A DNA stretch of 64,000 nt, taken from assembly GCA_934047225.1 (NCBI GenBank), contig OW203985.1:6961501-7025500 (forward strand), written 5' to 3'. Position numbers and translations under genes: made by a program. Position 1 is the stretch's first letter. Every line of letters begins with the position of its first letter. The stretch comes from Ypsolopha sequella (taxonomy: Eukaryota; Arthropoda; Insecta; Lepidoptera; Ypsolophidae). The notes beneath the pieces are model-generated. The model did not search any database, was not told where the DNA came from, and was given only the letters and a program-made list of their open reading frames with translations. Shown one piece after another: positions 43,904-56,551 of this stretch.

Positions 43904-45189
43904 CCCACGGCTCCAATATACTAAACCTAACTTTTTGAGCATTTTACTTCTGCATTCACAGGTCTTAGAAAAAATTTATAGTCATCGAGAAAAACGATAA
44001 TTTTCACGTATTTTCCTTTTCATCTTATTCGATTTTCTATTCGAAAGTCTCTATGGGGTCAACCAATGTAGAGAATTTAAAAGGTAAGAACTCTCAGAAG
44101 ACCCAAAATAAGATGAGATAAGATCCATAAAAAATAAACATTCTGATCGGTCCGATTACTGATAAGCATAGGTCAGAATTAGGCAGTGTGATTTATATAC
44201 TTGTGCCATGTTAAGAGCGGTTTCTGAAAAACCCGCCCTTTTCTAATTAATCGAAACAGAACACTTAAATTCAAAATTCACTCAATAGTTATTTAACAAA
44301 ACCTTATTACCTGTGTATGTTCCAATCGCAAAGTTTGTATTGGTTTCTGTAAACTAGAATTTAATTTTTTTTTTATTATTTTTGTCCAAAAATGCAATGC
44401 AATAAAACACAAATTTCACCGTTACGTTAAATTTTCACCGTCCGTCGAAAGTTCCCTTTTTCGCCGCACCGCGCGCTGTGTACGTTTTAGTATCTTCCAC
44501 AACCCACTTCGCACCCAGCGAATATATATATATATATTTTAATAATATTGTTACTAAGCCGGGCGTTGTTGCGTGTGACGCGTGTTTTAGTTATGCTTAA
44601 AAAAAATTGGTGACTTGGTTTTAACATTTAGTTCCAAATTCAAAAAACACACTGCTGATAAGGAACAAGTTTCTATGGTTTCAACCGCGGACAATATGTT
44701 AAAACTCCCTAAAAAGGCAAAATAAAATTCCCAAACATTTAGTACCACAATTATTATGGGAAGGAATTTTATTTCGGGTGCCTTCTAGCTTAATAAAAAA
44801 TATGTACATTAAGCAATTGATAATTTAAATTGAGGGTTTATTCATAAAATTTTAAATTTGAGAATTCATAATTATTCTGCAGCGTTAGAACCAAGTCGGA
44901 ACTCGTCTTCGAAAGTTATTCTAACTTTTGAGTTCTCCATTTTTAATTCAAATACTGAATATAAAAACAGTTGAAAGTCAAACAAGATTTGCATATACAG
45001 ATTAGCATAAAAATTTGAATTTAGAATGTTATAGTAAATACTCGTATTATGTAAAAAAATGATTTTATCTGGAATCTTGAACCATGCAGATTAATTGTTA
45101 ATTTAAAGTGACCAGTACCATAGACTAATAAATATTAGTCTATGCCAGTACGTTAAAACGGCAAATTCATACTTTATTATAATATTATT

Positions 45190-46690
45190 ATTTGTTTAAG
45201 GGTCAGTTCTCCGTATCTGTTACAAAATATTAAGAAATAAATGTAACGGCTACAATACAACTTTTAGCTAAGACAACTTATTGTTGAAAGTTTGCTATAT
45301 GTATACAACGTGTAACAGAAAGGTGTAACCATATTTGAAGAGCTTATTCAGTCAATGGTATAGAAAAACTTTTAGTATAGAACACCCTGTATCTCGAAAA
45401 CAAAAAATTTACTGTTTCATAGAAAAATGCAATGCCGCTCGGCCGAAATGTATGGAAGGGCAGATTTTTTTTATTTTATTTCGAGCTTGTCCCCATAGTA
45501 AAAGTTGTTCTATACCATTGACTGAATAAAGTCTTCAAATATGGTAACACCTTTTTGTTTCACATTGTTTACATACTTTCAATGATATTAAGAAGCTTCA
45601 AAATAATTACATTTTCTATAAGTGTGATATGAGATTATTTTTTTAAATTTACGGCTAGTATCACGACTCGACTAGAGAATCCAATCCCGCATCAAAATCG
45701 CGATCCCGCAAGCCTGCGGGATTAAGATCATCAATCCCGCGGATCCCGCGGGATTTGCGGGATTGATTTTAATTATTATTATTTTTGTTTCATGTAATTT
45801 AAAGAAAGAAAATACACACAGATATTTTTAATTATTCTTATCAACATGAAGCAAAGTTATCACTTATATTATAAATTATATATAATGATGTTTAAGACAA
45901 TACAATATTCACAATATTTCACGTTTCATATTTAGATTTTTATTTGAAATAGAACATATTCATTGGTTTTAGAGGCATTTAAAATCAGCTCGCCGAGAAC
46001 TAAGCGCCGGAAATGTCAAAACTTTGGAGGCCTGTATCTCCTAAACGGCTGAAGGTAGACCCATGTTCATGGTACTCTAAGAAAAGAGCTCGACGAGATC
46101 TACCTACTAAAAAAAAAAAAAAATGAAAAAAAAATTCTATCTGCTGTATCTCCCGAACGGCTTAAGCTACTGACTCCGGGTTTAGACTATAATGATTGGT
46201 TCGACAGGGGCTACATGGCCAAATTAAAAAAGTTGAAATTTGACAGCTTTTGACACGTCTTAAAAAGTGGTCCAATTTGCATTTAATTCGGTATCAAGGG
46301 GTGTGTAGGGTCGCTGATTACGGTACCGTTTTAAAATTTGACACTTCTTAAGAATTTACAGTTTTTTTTGACATTTTTTGGATATAAAAAATGCTATGCA
46401 ATAGCTTTACCGCGGCAGTTTCCGAGTGCCACACGTCTTTTTTTTTTTCAATCCCGCGAACGTGCGGGATCCCGCATGAGTAATCCCGCATTATTGATCC
46501 CGCAAAAAAGGTGCGGGATTGGATTCCCTAGACTCGACTATGTTATATCATTAAAAATATATTTATGCATATAGGAAAATTTTAACAATAAATTTTCTCA
46601 GCTAAAAGTTTTATTTTGGCCGTAATAATTATTTCTTAACATTTTGTTACAAATCCGTAGAAATGACCTTAAGGAGAATGAATACCCCAA
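45190..46690. repeat. Palindromic repeat interrupted by a hAT-type element
   Basis: The outer arms share ACAAAATATTAAGAAATAA, then a GGCTA/TGGCC and CTTTTAGCTAAG block (45222-45280), inverted at 46590-46655. A nested inverted pair at 45322-45385 and 45486-45560 shares GTAACCATATTTGAAG and CAGTCAATGGTATAG. The hAT-type insertion is at 45673-46530. A related inverted unit lies at 48890-49220. Confidence 0.65.
45673..46530. mobile_element. hAT-type nonautonomous element, 858 bp
   Basis: 8-bp target duplication GACTCGAC at 45665-45672 and 46531-46538. Inverted ends TAGAGAATCCAATCCCGCA and TGCGGGATTGGATTCCCTA. TAG-R-G start and 8-bp duplication fit hAT. Both ends are rich in ATCCCGC/GCGGGAT repeats (possible transposase sites). 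Inside, 46000-46110 is an inverted relative of 15370-15480. No transposase ORF. Confidence 0.8.
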
Positions 46691-47937
46691 CTGCAATTTG
46701 GACCTGTCTTTGAAGGCCTATTCCTCCCACACGGGTCGTCCAAAAACTTTCATAAACATATATGATAGGCATTATAGAGTCAAAAATAAATTTTAAGTTT
46801 CATAAACTGTTTTTCTATTGTAAGTTTTGTCAAAAAAAATAGAAAGTAATCGAAAATTTCATATGATTAACACAAGAATTCTCTTACTCGTTCCAAACGC
46901 CTAAAGCGATTTTAATTATTATTTCACCAAATTATAGGAAATTTTTAGATCTAAAAAATTTAAGTTCAAAATTTTTTTCCGTTCATGGCGTCCATGTGAA
47001 AAGTATTATTTTCTCCAGTGGTTGTCGTAACAGCCACTTTTCAAGGCACGCTGAAATGAACATTATTTCAATGTCGTTTCCGTTCATATTTGTACGGCAC
47101 ACATCGAGTTGCTTATTTAGCGTGGTCATACGCCTTAAGGGGAACGAAAATACAAACAGAAATAAAATGTCAGCTTTCGGATGATTTTGTTGCAATAATT
47201 AGGTTACGTATAGCCATAAAAAAAATACATGTTTTTGGTTGAACTTTAAGGTATTCATTTTCCACAAACCACGTTAATCGATTCATATTTGTACTGTCAA
47301 TGAATTTTTTTGTAACCCTCTATTGCACACTTCTTATCGATTTTGTTTCAGGTATCGCTTTCGCGATTTTGTTGGTTTTTTTTAATAAAATTAGTGTGAA
47401 TGATATCTATTCATTTTCCAAATACCACATTATTCGGGTCAAAAAAAGCACCCCCTTTTTCCAAAAATACGTAAATCCACTGATGCAGTCAGCGGCAGCA
47501 AGATATTGTCAGTCTACGCCTAGCGTTGGTGCCCGTAAGACGTGGAACCTGTGCCCTTTTTTGCAAGCTATAAATATCTCCCAAAACTACTTCAAAACAC
47601 ATTGAAATTAATTTTATAAAGTAATATTTCGAGGAGCATCATATTCCAGCCGTTAAAAACTCAACAAAATATGCATATGAGTGATTTAGCTACATTGTGC
47701 CATAGTCATAACAACAAAACTGAATGAATTTGGATTGAATTCATACTTTTATGCGGGAAAATAATATATAGGTATTACTCTAAAAGAATAATTTTGTGAT
47801 CGTTATTGAAACCCAAATTAATTTACTTATACTTACTGAGATCTGTAACAAAGGTCAATGACCTTTTCGTGAAATTACCCTCTAGTATTGGCTCACCATG
47901 TCAGGTCCAATAAGTGAAGTATTTTGCAAATTATATA

Positions 47938-49730
47938 GGTACACTTACTTGGGATAAATCACCAAGCATTTAAAATATAGAAATTTATTTTGAAATATTT
48001 ACAGTGCATGGCAAAATTATTAGATCGTAGATAATCCTGTCGGTACATGTTCAGGTTCTGTTACGCAAAATGAAAACAATGAAACTCTTTTAGGATTAAT
48101 TTGTTATCCCTATGTTTGTCTGTCTGTCCGTTTGTCTAGACAATTTTTTCTAGGTAAAATTAATAAATACCAATATAAACGGCCCTCTATAGAGCTGTAA
48201 AAACATACTTTTGACTTGGTTTTTACGTTTTTTTTTACGTTATTCATACAAATTTTCTCACTATGAAAATGTAGGGATGAACACTAGAGATAATATTTTG
48301 CATTTAAAAGTCAACACAGAAAGGAATTGTTGAACAAATAATGTCAAGAATATGAAAACCATGTTGTTCTATTCTAAAGGGATTAATTATCTACTGTTCA
48401 ATGTGGCGATAGCTTTGTTTATTTTTTTCCTTGAATTATTTTTTACTAAGATAACAAATAGTTTAATACAAGGTTTTCCTTAAGAGGTCCCTTTACCCCT
48501 GTATTTTTCTTAAAATTCATACAATAGGTATAAACCGAATGTGAAGTCTACAGCTTATTTTCTTAATATCTTTTTTCATGAGTATATTCTAGTGACATCT
48601 AACTACGTCTCTATACAGCCCAAAAAGCAAAATTTGATAAAACACCATCATAATAGCTGTCAGGATATCGCCAATATTGCCTCGTTTTTACGCAAAGTTT
48701 AACAAGTTTGTATATTTTTATCTATACTGGAAATAAAAAAGAGAGAAATACAGGTGTCGTGCATGTTAAGATGACTAAGTTTACACACTTTGCTAAGTAT
48801 AAACAATTACCGTTTCATGGAAAACTGTTTTGACCTGAAACCATTTCACAAATTCAATTAACTTATTTTGAATATCTTGTCATCTTGCACTTCTTGATGA
48901 GAAATACATTTTCAATAAGTAAAACTACAAATTTTAGTTAAGAAAACTTATAGTTAAAAGTCTGCTGTATGCATTAACATATTTTTAATTATATTACAAT
49001 AGTAATAAAATAATTGGCTTATCCGTCGTCGTGATACCAGCCGTAAATTTCTTAAATAATCTGATATCACGCTTATGGAAAACCCAATTATTTTGAAGAT
49101 ACCATAATATCATTTAAATATGTTTATGCATATAGCAAACTTTTAACAATAAATTGTCTTAGCTAAAAGTTGTACTTTACCGTTATAATTATTTCTTAAT
49201 ATTTTGTTACAAATTCGGAGAAATAGCCCTTAAGGAAAACCTTGTATGAAAATATTTGTTATCTTTGTAACAAAGAAAAAAAAAAAAAAAAACAAAGCTA
49301 TCGCCACATTGAACAAACAGTAAATTATTAATCCTTTTAGAATAGAAAGATATAGTTTTATATTTTTTACATTATTTGTTCTACAGTTCCTTTCTGTGCT
49401 TTCTTTCAAATGCAAAATATTATGTCAAGTGTTGATCTCTATATTTTCATAAGGAGAAAATTTGTATGAAAAAGTTTAACAAAAGGCCATAAAACGTTAT
49501 AACATGTATATTTTACAGGGCTGTAAATATTAGCATTTATTGATTTTACCCAGAAAAATTGCCTAGACAAACGGAAAAACAGACAAACATAGGGACAACA
49601 AATTAATCCTAAAAGAGTTTTGTTTTTTCATTTTGCGTAAGGGGACCTGAACATTTCAAACTATGATACAAATAAATTTCTATATTTTAAACACTTGGCG
49701 ATTTATCCCAAGGGTAAACAGGTGTCCCAA
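47938..49730. repeat. Large inverted duplication, arms about 0.5 kb
   Basis: Left arm 47938-48490 and right arm 49213-49730 are inverted. They share GGGATAAATC, ATATAGAAATTTAT, TTACGCAAAATGAAA, TTAGGATTAATTTGTT, GTCTAGACAATTTTT-like, GTGGCGATAGCTTTGTTT and AAGGTTTTCCTTAAG. The intervening 0.7 kb contains a reversed relative of the 45.2-kb repeat. Divergence is perhaps 15-20%. Could be a foldback transposon or an inverted duplication. Confidence 0.7.
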
Positions 49731-50507
49731 AAGTCAACGCTTTCCCTTGGAAGGCTGGTAGGCCAGCTCATGACTGACCAGAATATCAAATTATGACCTC
49801 AGCAAAAAGTAGATAGTCTTCGAGTTGATAGTATTTTTATAAATTCGAATAGATTTTTGAGAGTCAAAGCTAACCAGTTCTAAATTATAAGAGTAAAAAT
49901 TTTGTTGCGCAACTCTGAATTGTCATGCTATTGATAAAGTCAAAAATAAACCTTGAAATGCTGTTACATCAGGAAGAAAAATAAAAACCCAATTTATGAG
50001 CAATTTTTTGTAATTAGGTTAGTTCGATACCACACCCTGAAAAAAAATGTCCTATGTTAGTTTTGCAAATTGTCTTAAATAACGGCTCATCAAATATTGT
50101 TTTTCAAATGATCTGGCAATTTCTGTGTATTACTTTTGAAAAAAAAGTTATTGCTTTTTTACTACCAAAGGAGCTGCGTATTTTTTTAAATAATTAGAAT
50201 TTAGAATGAAAGAGTGGCGGGCAGTAAAAAATATTTGACGTTCATTAGAAATGCCATTTAACACGCGTTAGAGTGAGATAAATAGTGACGCTATTTAAAA
50301 TGAGTTTGAATGAGATAGTAACGCAGTTAAACGTGGTTGAATGAGAGAGGCATAATTGATATAGGCTACAGTGAGATAGATAGTGACGTGGTGCATTCCT
50401 TCTGAGAATACTTGTTAGTTTCCACTTTTTGTAATAACAACTTTAGTAAAAAATTTTTGTAAAGAAATTTTTGGTCCAATTTATTTTCCCGCAAGTGTAA
50501 AACCAGC

Positions 50508-50659
50508 TCAACGGGCGAAAAATATTTAAAGAATGGGTAATGGTGACAATTAACCGTCACGATATTATTATGTATCTCTAAAGTCAACGGGCGAAAAATA
50601 TTTAAAGAATGGGTAATGGTGACAATTAACCGTCACGATATTATTATGTATCTCTAAAG
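50508..50659 (+). repeat. Perfect tandem duplication of 76 bp
   Basis: 50508-50583 and 50584-50659 are the same sequence, starting TCAACGGGCGAAAAATATTT and ending GTATCTCTAAAG. No difference seen. Confidence 0.92.
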
Positions 50660-51114
50660 GAGTGTCTGAAATGTTCCGAGGGTCAACTGATAAATCAAAC
50701 ACTCAAAAAACCACTTTTAGCCGACCATAATAAATTTACGTCCCGACGTGATAGCAAGTAGGATCAATGCCATGTGACGATGATCGAAATACACTAATAA
50801 ATTAGATAAAATAAAATACGTATTACTTTTGACCCTGCCTCGTCCACTCTATTCGTATTTTTGCTATGGTGACGCGAGCTTAGAGACCGGGACGAATTTC
50901 CCCCCGCGCGCTATCGTAAAATAGAATAAGCCACGCCCGGAACTGGTTTTTGTTTTGGCTATGTCATACTCTTAACAGAAGCGAGATATTACACGTCTGA
51001 CGTCAGACAACTGATTTACGTTTACCGTTAGTCTTATGCCCGCAGCTGCGCCCATGCTGTATATAATTTCCTTCTCAACTCTGTTTAGATACAGCGTAAT
51101 GATGCATACTTTTT

Positions 51115-51670
51115 AACCGACTTGAAAAAAGGAGGAGGTTCTCAATTCGACTGAGTGTTTTTTGTTTTTTTTTTTTGGCCTTTTCACTCCATAACTCCGT
51201 TATTTGTAAACAGATTTGAATGATTCTTTTTTTGTTTGAAATAGTGTGCTTCTAGGCAGGTTGTATTTTAGGCTCAGTCATGATCTGATGAAGGTCACCT
51301 CAGAAAATGACAGCATACCTCTCGAGATTGAGGTTGGTTTTCGCTTTTAAAAACGTTCGTAAAAACGAACTTTTTACAAAAAAAATTGTAACCAGCTTCA
51401 AATATAACAGCAGTCATTCACTAAAAAGTTAAATATAATTGTTTAATGACCGATGGTACCGAAACAACACTTTTGCCGACTTCTTTCTTCCTGAAACATT
51501 ATGTTACCTAGAAGTTGGCGTATTCTCTACGATATAACCACATAAAAACCATAATGTTTCATGAAGAAATAAGTCTGCAAAAGTGTGGTTTCGGTAGGTA
51601 TGTACCATTGGTCATTATACATTTATTTTCAACTTTTTAGTGAATGACTGCTGTTATGTTTGAAGTCGGT
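51115..51670. mobile_element. Tc1/mariner-type MITE with foldback 3' half
   Basis: Ends ACCGACTTGAA / TGAAGTCGGT are inverted and flanked by TA on both sides (51113-51114 and 51671-51672). The right half (about 51398-51670) is itself a palindrome with AACAGCAGTCATTCACTAAAAAG and its inverse. Related element at 58160-59541. Confidence 0.75.
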
Positions 51671-51911
51671 TATTATTTTTTTGTTAAAAGTTTATTTTAT
51701 CTTCCAACTACGCTGTAACTTCATCATTATTAGTCTAAATAGTGTGCAAAAAGCGGCACATTATTGTACCATATCAAAACAGTACAAATCCATTATTGTA
51801 CTGTTTTTGCGCTAAAAACAGTGCAATTATGGATTTAAATCATACTTTACTGCATTGTTTTTGCACTAAAGCCCCAAATTCTTGGTGATCGATCAAAGAC
51901 AACTATTTTAA

Positions 51912-52390
51912 CCCTAGAGTGGTCGCGTGGATTACAAATGTAATCCACGCGTACAAGACCTTAAAACAAATCAAATCTGTTAAAGTGATGATTTCGACGC
52001 TCAGTGTAGTTGAAGACAGATACATTGCGCATGCGCTCGGTGTTGCATGGACATCGATCGGTCGCGTGCGGTTGAGGCACAGGAGCTGTGTTGCTATAAT
52101 AATAAGCTACACAATTCCTAATAACTATAAGTAAGTCAGACAGTGTGATTGTTATGACCAAATAAGAGGTAATTTTGTTTTTATTTTTTTTTTGTAAAAC
52201 CAGAGGAGGTTTGGTACGATTTTTTTAAAGAAAAAGCTTCAATTTAAACACTTAAGACTGATTTAATAAATAATAAAAAGGATACAACTTGTTTTTTGTT
52301 ACTCATAAATTAGCCTACATAATAACAATTACATGTTATGTAATCCACGCGACCACAAACGCTTCTATATACAGCGCGACTACTGTAGGG
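51912..52390. mobile_element. piggyBac-type MITE, 479 bp
   Basis: TTAA at 51908-51911 and 52391-52394. Inverted ends CCCTAGAGTGGTCGCG and, from the right, CCCTACAGTAGTCGCG. Subterminal GTAATCCACGCG motifs occur inverted near both ends (51929-51953 and 52340-52353). The 71-codon ORF inside resembles nothing. Confidence 0.85.
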
Positions 52391-52399
52391 TTAAAACCA

Positions 52400-53290
52400 T
52401 GAAATCAGCGCGCCGACGACAAGCCATAGAGCAACCGCAGGCTAGTAGACTTTACCATTGTTCAAATATTGCTATGATTTTTTCCTAATAAACGAGTTAT
52501 TGATCTATTAACCTAATTTTTTTTTCAGTAATTGCACCCCGCATAAGTGATGTTTAAATAAACTCGTATTTAAAGAGTAATAAAATCTATGGATGGGAAA
52601 AATAAAAGCAAATTTCGACGACTTAATATTGCAATATTAAGAGAAAGATATCAAAATCAAACACTATTATTACATGTTACTTTAGTACTCAATTTTGTGA
52701 TTGTTGTTGACTATATGCCTAGCGTTTTACCGATCAACAACAATTACATTTGAGTCCTACAGCCGCAATTAATAATAATTTAGTATGTCAGCTCACGTGA
52801 GTTTAAATAAAACTAAAGATTTCTGATTTATATAAAAACGGCTCACCTCAATACGTGTTATGATCGGGAAAGCCGACCAGTTTCAGCAGATTTAGACTGC
52901 CTTCATCTGGGCGAGTGAAAACGTTTACGCGACGACGTTAAGCCTCACGTAACGTTTACGTTTTTATATAAATCATGAATTATCCTCAAGTCTCATTTAA
53001 TTCTATAAAACTAAAAATTGTAAATTAAGCACTCATGTTATAAAACTTTCAGTCACAGCTCAGGCGACTAGGACTGTGAAATTGGCGGGAAAATCGTAAA
53101 ATGCAATCAATAAAATCCGTGCATTTTTGTAAACATTTTGTTTCTACTACTTTCCGTAACCGTGATGCGTTACAATCAATCCTTGAAGTAGTGCCAATGT
53201 TCTTATTATTTGGAAATTAATTTCCATATGATATCCAAAATATGGAAACTTAAATTGTAACTTTCATTTATTCCAACATGCCAATTCAGT
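52400..53290. other. No feature recognised
   Basis: AT-rich. 52845-52960 has GCTCACC...CTTCATCTGGGCGAG..., with no gene or clear repeat. Confidence 0.3.
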
Positions 53291-53299
53291 AATCCCCAC

Positions 53300-53487
53300 T
53301 GCTATTATAAATGCGAAAGTGTGTTTATTGGTTTGTTAGTTTGTCGTTCTTTCACGCAGCAACGGAGCAACGCAGACGTGATTTTTTGCATAGAGATAGT
53401 TTTTGGGCTGGAAAGTGACAAAAGTTACTTTTTATCCCGAAAAATTCTAACTTTATCAGTGCGGGTAAAGCCGCGGGTTAAAGCTAT
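53300..53487 (+). mobile_element. Helitron-like nonautonomous element
   Basis: Sibling of 18575-18762: TATTATAAATGCGAAAGTGT, TTCACGCAGCAACGGAGCAA, GGGTAAAGCCGCGGGTTAAAG then CTA. The terminal CTAG is decayed. Confidence 0.55.
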
Positions 53488-54062
53488 ATTGAAATAAATA
53501 CAAAATAAATAAATCAAAATGATAAATCAAAAAAAAAAAAAATTAAAATGGCACTCTTCACTTTTATAAACCACATCTGTTTATGTGATTATTTCTGAAT
53601 TTTATCCCGTATTTGACGAGAAATGGGAGAAATAAACATTTTTTTTTGTTTTTGTAGTCAGGCATAAGCGTACTATAGCTATAAAATGATAAGTATGTAA
53701 AAACGCTGAATATGGTACCTTAGATTAAGGATCAAGGTATGCTGAGTTTTAATTTTCCAAATCGACAGGATGCGGCGTACTCGACATTCAAAATGTCGAA
53801 TTTCTCATTTTCACAAGAATAGTCGCCTTAAATCAATGAATCTAAGGTGTCGTTTAAATTTACATCAGTAACGTCGTGTTAAATAGAAAAAGGAATTAAT
53901 CAGATTGAGCTACGAGTCCCTTGGGTCCGATAAGAATCCAAGATATAAAATGTATGAACGAAAAAATAAGTCCTAAGTTTAAAAACTGGCATTTACCCAG
54001 ATTAATTAAAGCCGATCCCGAAGGGATTTGTTCATATTTGTTACGAACATAACCTAAATTAC

Positions 54063-54349
54063 TTTGGAAAAATTAAGGATTTGAAAGCACTAACACTTAA
54101 ATTAAAGCCTTCAGAATCGGCATTAATATACAAACAAGGAAGTCATGTTGACTATTCTCATTATAGACCGATTGTATTTCTATCAATAATTAATAAAATA
54201 ACAGAGAGAATTGTAGTTTTACAGATAACAAATTTCATAGAAAGGCACAAAATTTTATCGAGTAGTCAACATGGTTATCGAAAGGGTCATGGAATCGCAT
54301 CGGCTTTGTCTATGTTTACTAATCAAATAAATATCCAGGTTTTATAAGG
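54063..54349 (+). pseudogene. LINE-A reverse transcriptase, fingers part
   Basis: Encodes LIYKQGSHVDYSHYRPI, then a KITERIV and SSSQHGYRKGHGIASAL block, the first RT blocks of a jockey-superfamily LINE (P-I-x-K-x-G...NYRPI...QxGFRxxxS). The palm with catalytic residues is missing. A dispersed repeat is inserted directly after it. Confidence 0.8.
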
Positions 54350-54638
54350 GTTCCTTACCCAAAGGGTAACCAACGGGACCCTATTACTAAGACTCCGCTG
54401 TCCGTCTGTCTGTCCGTATGTCACCAGGCTGTATCTCATGAACCATGACAGTTAGACAGTTGAAATTTTCACAGATGATTTATTTCTGTAGCTGCTATAA
54501 CATTTGTTGTACTAAAAAACAGAGTAAAACAAATATTTAAGGGTGATCCCATATAACAGACATGTCTTTTTTGCCGTTTTTATAGATAATGGTACGAAAC
54601 CCTTCGTGCGCGAGTCCGACTCGCACTTGGCCGGTTTT
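54350..54638 (+). mobile_element. 'GTTCCGTA...GGCCGGT' repeat inserted in LINE-A
   Basis: AGGGTTCCTTACCCAAAGGG to CGACTCGCACTTGGCCGGTT. Nearly same as 29005-29303. It lies between two coding fragments of the same LINE, though the gap also lost the RT palm, so insertion was accompanied or followed by deletion. Confidence 0.8.
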
Positions 54639-54933
54639 AACACTGATTGTCACCAACTCCATGATGACTTAGACAGACTGTGTGAATATTATGAAAGAAG
54701 CATCAGTGTAAATGTTAATAAATGTGTCTAGATTTCCTTCACCAGAAATCTAAATCCTATTTAATTAAGTCTACACAAACTAAATGGTGTAGACTTAATT
54801 AAAACTAACAAAGTTCATCTGGGCATTATAATAGATTCTAAATTGACCTTCTCAGTACATATTGATTCGATTATCAACAAAGCCCTTATCTGGGATTTAT
54901 CATTCGTGAAAGTAGGCCTTTCACTGACAAAAC
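54639..54933 (+). pseudogene. LINE-A RT, post-catalytic part
   Basis: Reads NTDCHQLHDDLDRLCEYYE and NVNKC, then, after stops, LNGVDLIKTNKVHLGII-DSKLTFSVHID and GFIIRESRPFTDK. This is the region after YADD in jockey-type RT (L-N-V-N-K-C...LGI-x-D-x-KLTF...HI). The ORF is cut at GACAAAAC by a hAT MITE. Confidence 0.8.
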
Positions 54934-55239
54934 CTTCGACCAAAATAAAATAAATGGACGGGCAATAACGTACAGATTTTTGAAGTCTGTAAAGTGAGCG
55001 CCGGCTCTCACTTCATCTCTGTCTCTGTCTGTTAGAAGAGTGACACGTACGCGTATTATTACATGCCATCCAAATAACTGACGAAAAAATACCTTCTTGT
55101 GCATTTACAAAGTGCAAAAAGCAAAATTAACATAAAAATAAAAATTAGGTATTGAAGTATATATCCAATTGCTTAGACTCGTTATGAGTGAGCAAATTGT
55201 AAAGACAAGGCCCGTCCATTCATTTTACTTTGGTCGAAG
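54934..55239. mobile_element. hAT-type MITE in LINE-A, 306 bp
   Basis: Inverted ends CTTCGACCAAAxTAAAATxA (30 bp, continuing ATGGACGGGC). 8-bp target duplication GACAAAAC at 54926-54933 and 55240-55247. Reading across the empty site rejoins the LINE-A frame (…FTDK then TCTKILYYAYVRS), which confirms the boundaries. Confidence 0.88.
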
Positions 55240-55340
55240 GACAAAACATGTACCAAGATTCTCTATTACGCCTATGTTCGCAGTGTACTAGAATATTTCA
55301 GTCCTATCTGGAGTCCGCAATACGCTGATTCGCATAGATT
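55240..55340 (+). pseudogene. LINE-A RT fragment, thumb
   Basis: KILYYAYVRSVLEYFSPIW, then SPQYADSH. Typical L-Y-x-x-x-V-R-S-x-L-E-Y...IW block. It breaks at about 55335 and seems to resume at 57462. Confidence 0.8.
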
Positions 55341-55444
55341 AAATTAGGTTAAGGTGTGTTAATTCGAAAACCATTTCGAGATTTTGGTTTAATGAGCCGT
55401 ATTTTAGAACTTATGGTCTAAAAAACCTCATGATGATGATTTTA

Positions 55445-56551
55445 TATATCCTAATAGTAGGAATTTTCATCGATCTGAAAAAAGCTTTCGATACGGTGAG
55501 TCATGACCTACTAATACGTAAACTCAACTCAATTGGAGTAAGCGGTACCGCACTCAGTATGTTTAGATCGTACCTGATAAATAGGAAGCAGATAGTAAAA
55601 ATCAACGAATATCAAAGTGAACCCAAACCTATATCCTTTGGTGTCCCACAGGGATCAATTTTGGGCCCTTTATTGTTCTTGATTTATATAAACAGCATCA
55701 CTGACTTAGGATTACATGGCCATATAACCCTATATGCAGATGACACATGCCTATTCTACTTTGGCTCCTCTATACGTGATATTTTTGCTTCAGCACAGGA
55801 AGACTTGAAGGTTCTAAACTTCTGGTTGCAATCAAACTTGTTAACAATCAACGTCTCTAAAACATCTTATGTTATATTTAAAGCAAAAAACAAACCTATT
55901 CCTACATACCCGCTTTTAACGATCAACTACGTACCAATACAAGAGAAATACGAAGAAAAGTATCTAGGACTACGAATTGACAACCGATTAACGTGGAAGC
56001 CGCATATTGATTATCTAAAGAAAAAACTGTCTTCACTAATGGGTTCTTTACGCGGCATTGTTCGCTCCCTCCCTCGAAAAGTGCGAATGACAATATATAA
56101 TTCATTGATAAAATCACATCTTATATATCTTATCGAAATATGGGGCAGTGCATGTAAAACCAGTTTATCTGGCCTGCAGATCATACAAAATAAACTAGTA
56201 AAAATGTTATTTCACTATCCCTACTTAACACCAACAACTACAATATACAGACAAACCAACATCATGAACCCAAAACAATTATATACTTACTGCACCTGCA
56301 TCCTCGTTAGGAAAATATTAAGAAAATCAATACACACATCAATCTCATTTATCCAACACAGGCAAGTGTCTAAACGCTCCACGAGACGGCCGAGCTACAT
56401 CATGCTACCAAAGATCCGAACAAATTATGGCAAACGAATGTCTACTTACGAAGGAGCGCAACTTTTTAACAACTTACCTTCAGAAATTAAAAATATCGAA
56501 CTTTTTAATAATTTCAAGCGTAAATTAGCCCAACATATTTTAAACAACTAA
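55445..56551 (+). pseudogene. LINE-B reverse transcriptase (CR1/L2-Crack-like), 5'-truncated
   Basis: A 373-codon open frame from 55430. Recognisable LINE protein begins at about 55449 with motif A FIDLKKAFDTVSHDLL (D15). It has GVPQGSILGPLLF, LYADD (D104, D105), YLGLRID...LTW, and a C-terminal block with RTNYGKR and LFNNLPSEIKNIELFNNFK, typical of CR1/L2/Crack-type elements without RNase H. The RT fingers and the endonuclease are missing, so this is a 5'-truncated insertion, but the remaining frame is uninterrupted, suggesting a fairly young copy. A 3' UTR runs to AATAAAGTATCTTTAAACC at about 56788-56806. Confidence 0.9.

Noticed and set aside
43788..44000. 70-codon basic ORF
   Set aside because: Lies on a foldback repeat and resembles no protein.
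45119..45144. CATAGACTAAT palindrome as an operator or CRISPR-like repeat
   Set aside because: Single 11-bp inverted pair in an AT-rich eukaryotic sequence; no array or spacing. No CRISPR array was seen anywhere in the window.
51919..52134. 71-codon ORF in the piggyBac MITE
   Set aside because: Begins in the terminal repeat and lacks any transposase motif; a chance frame.
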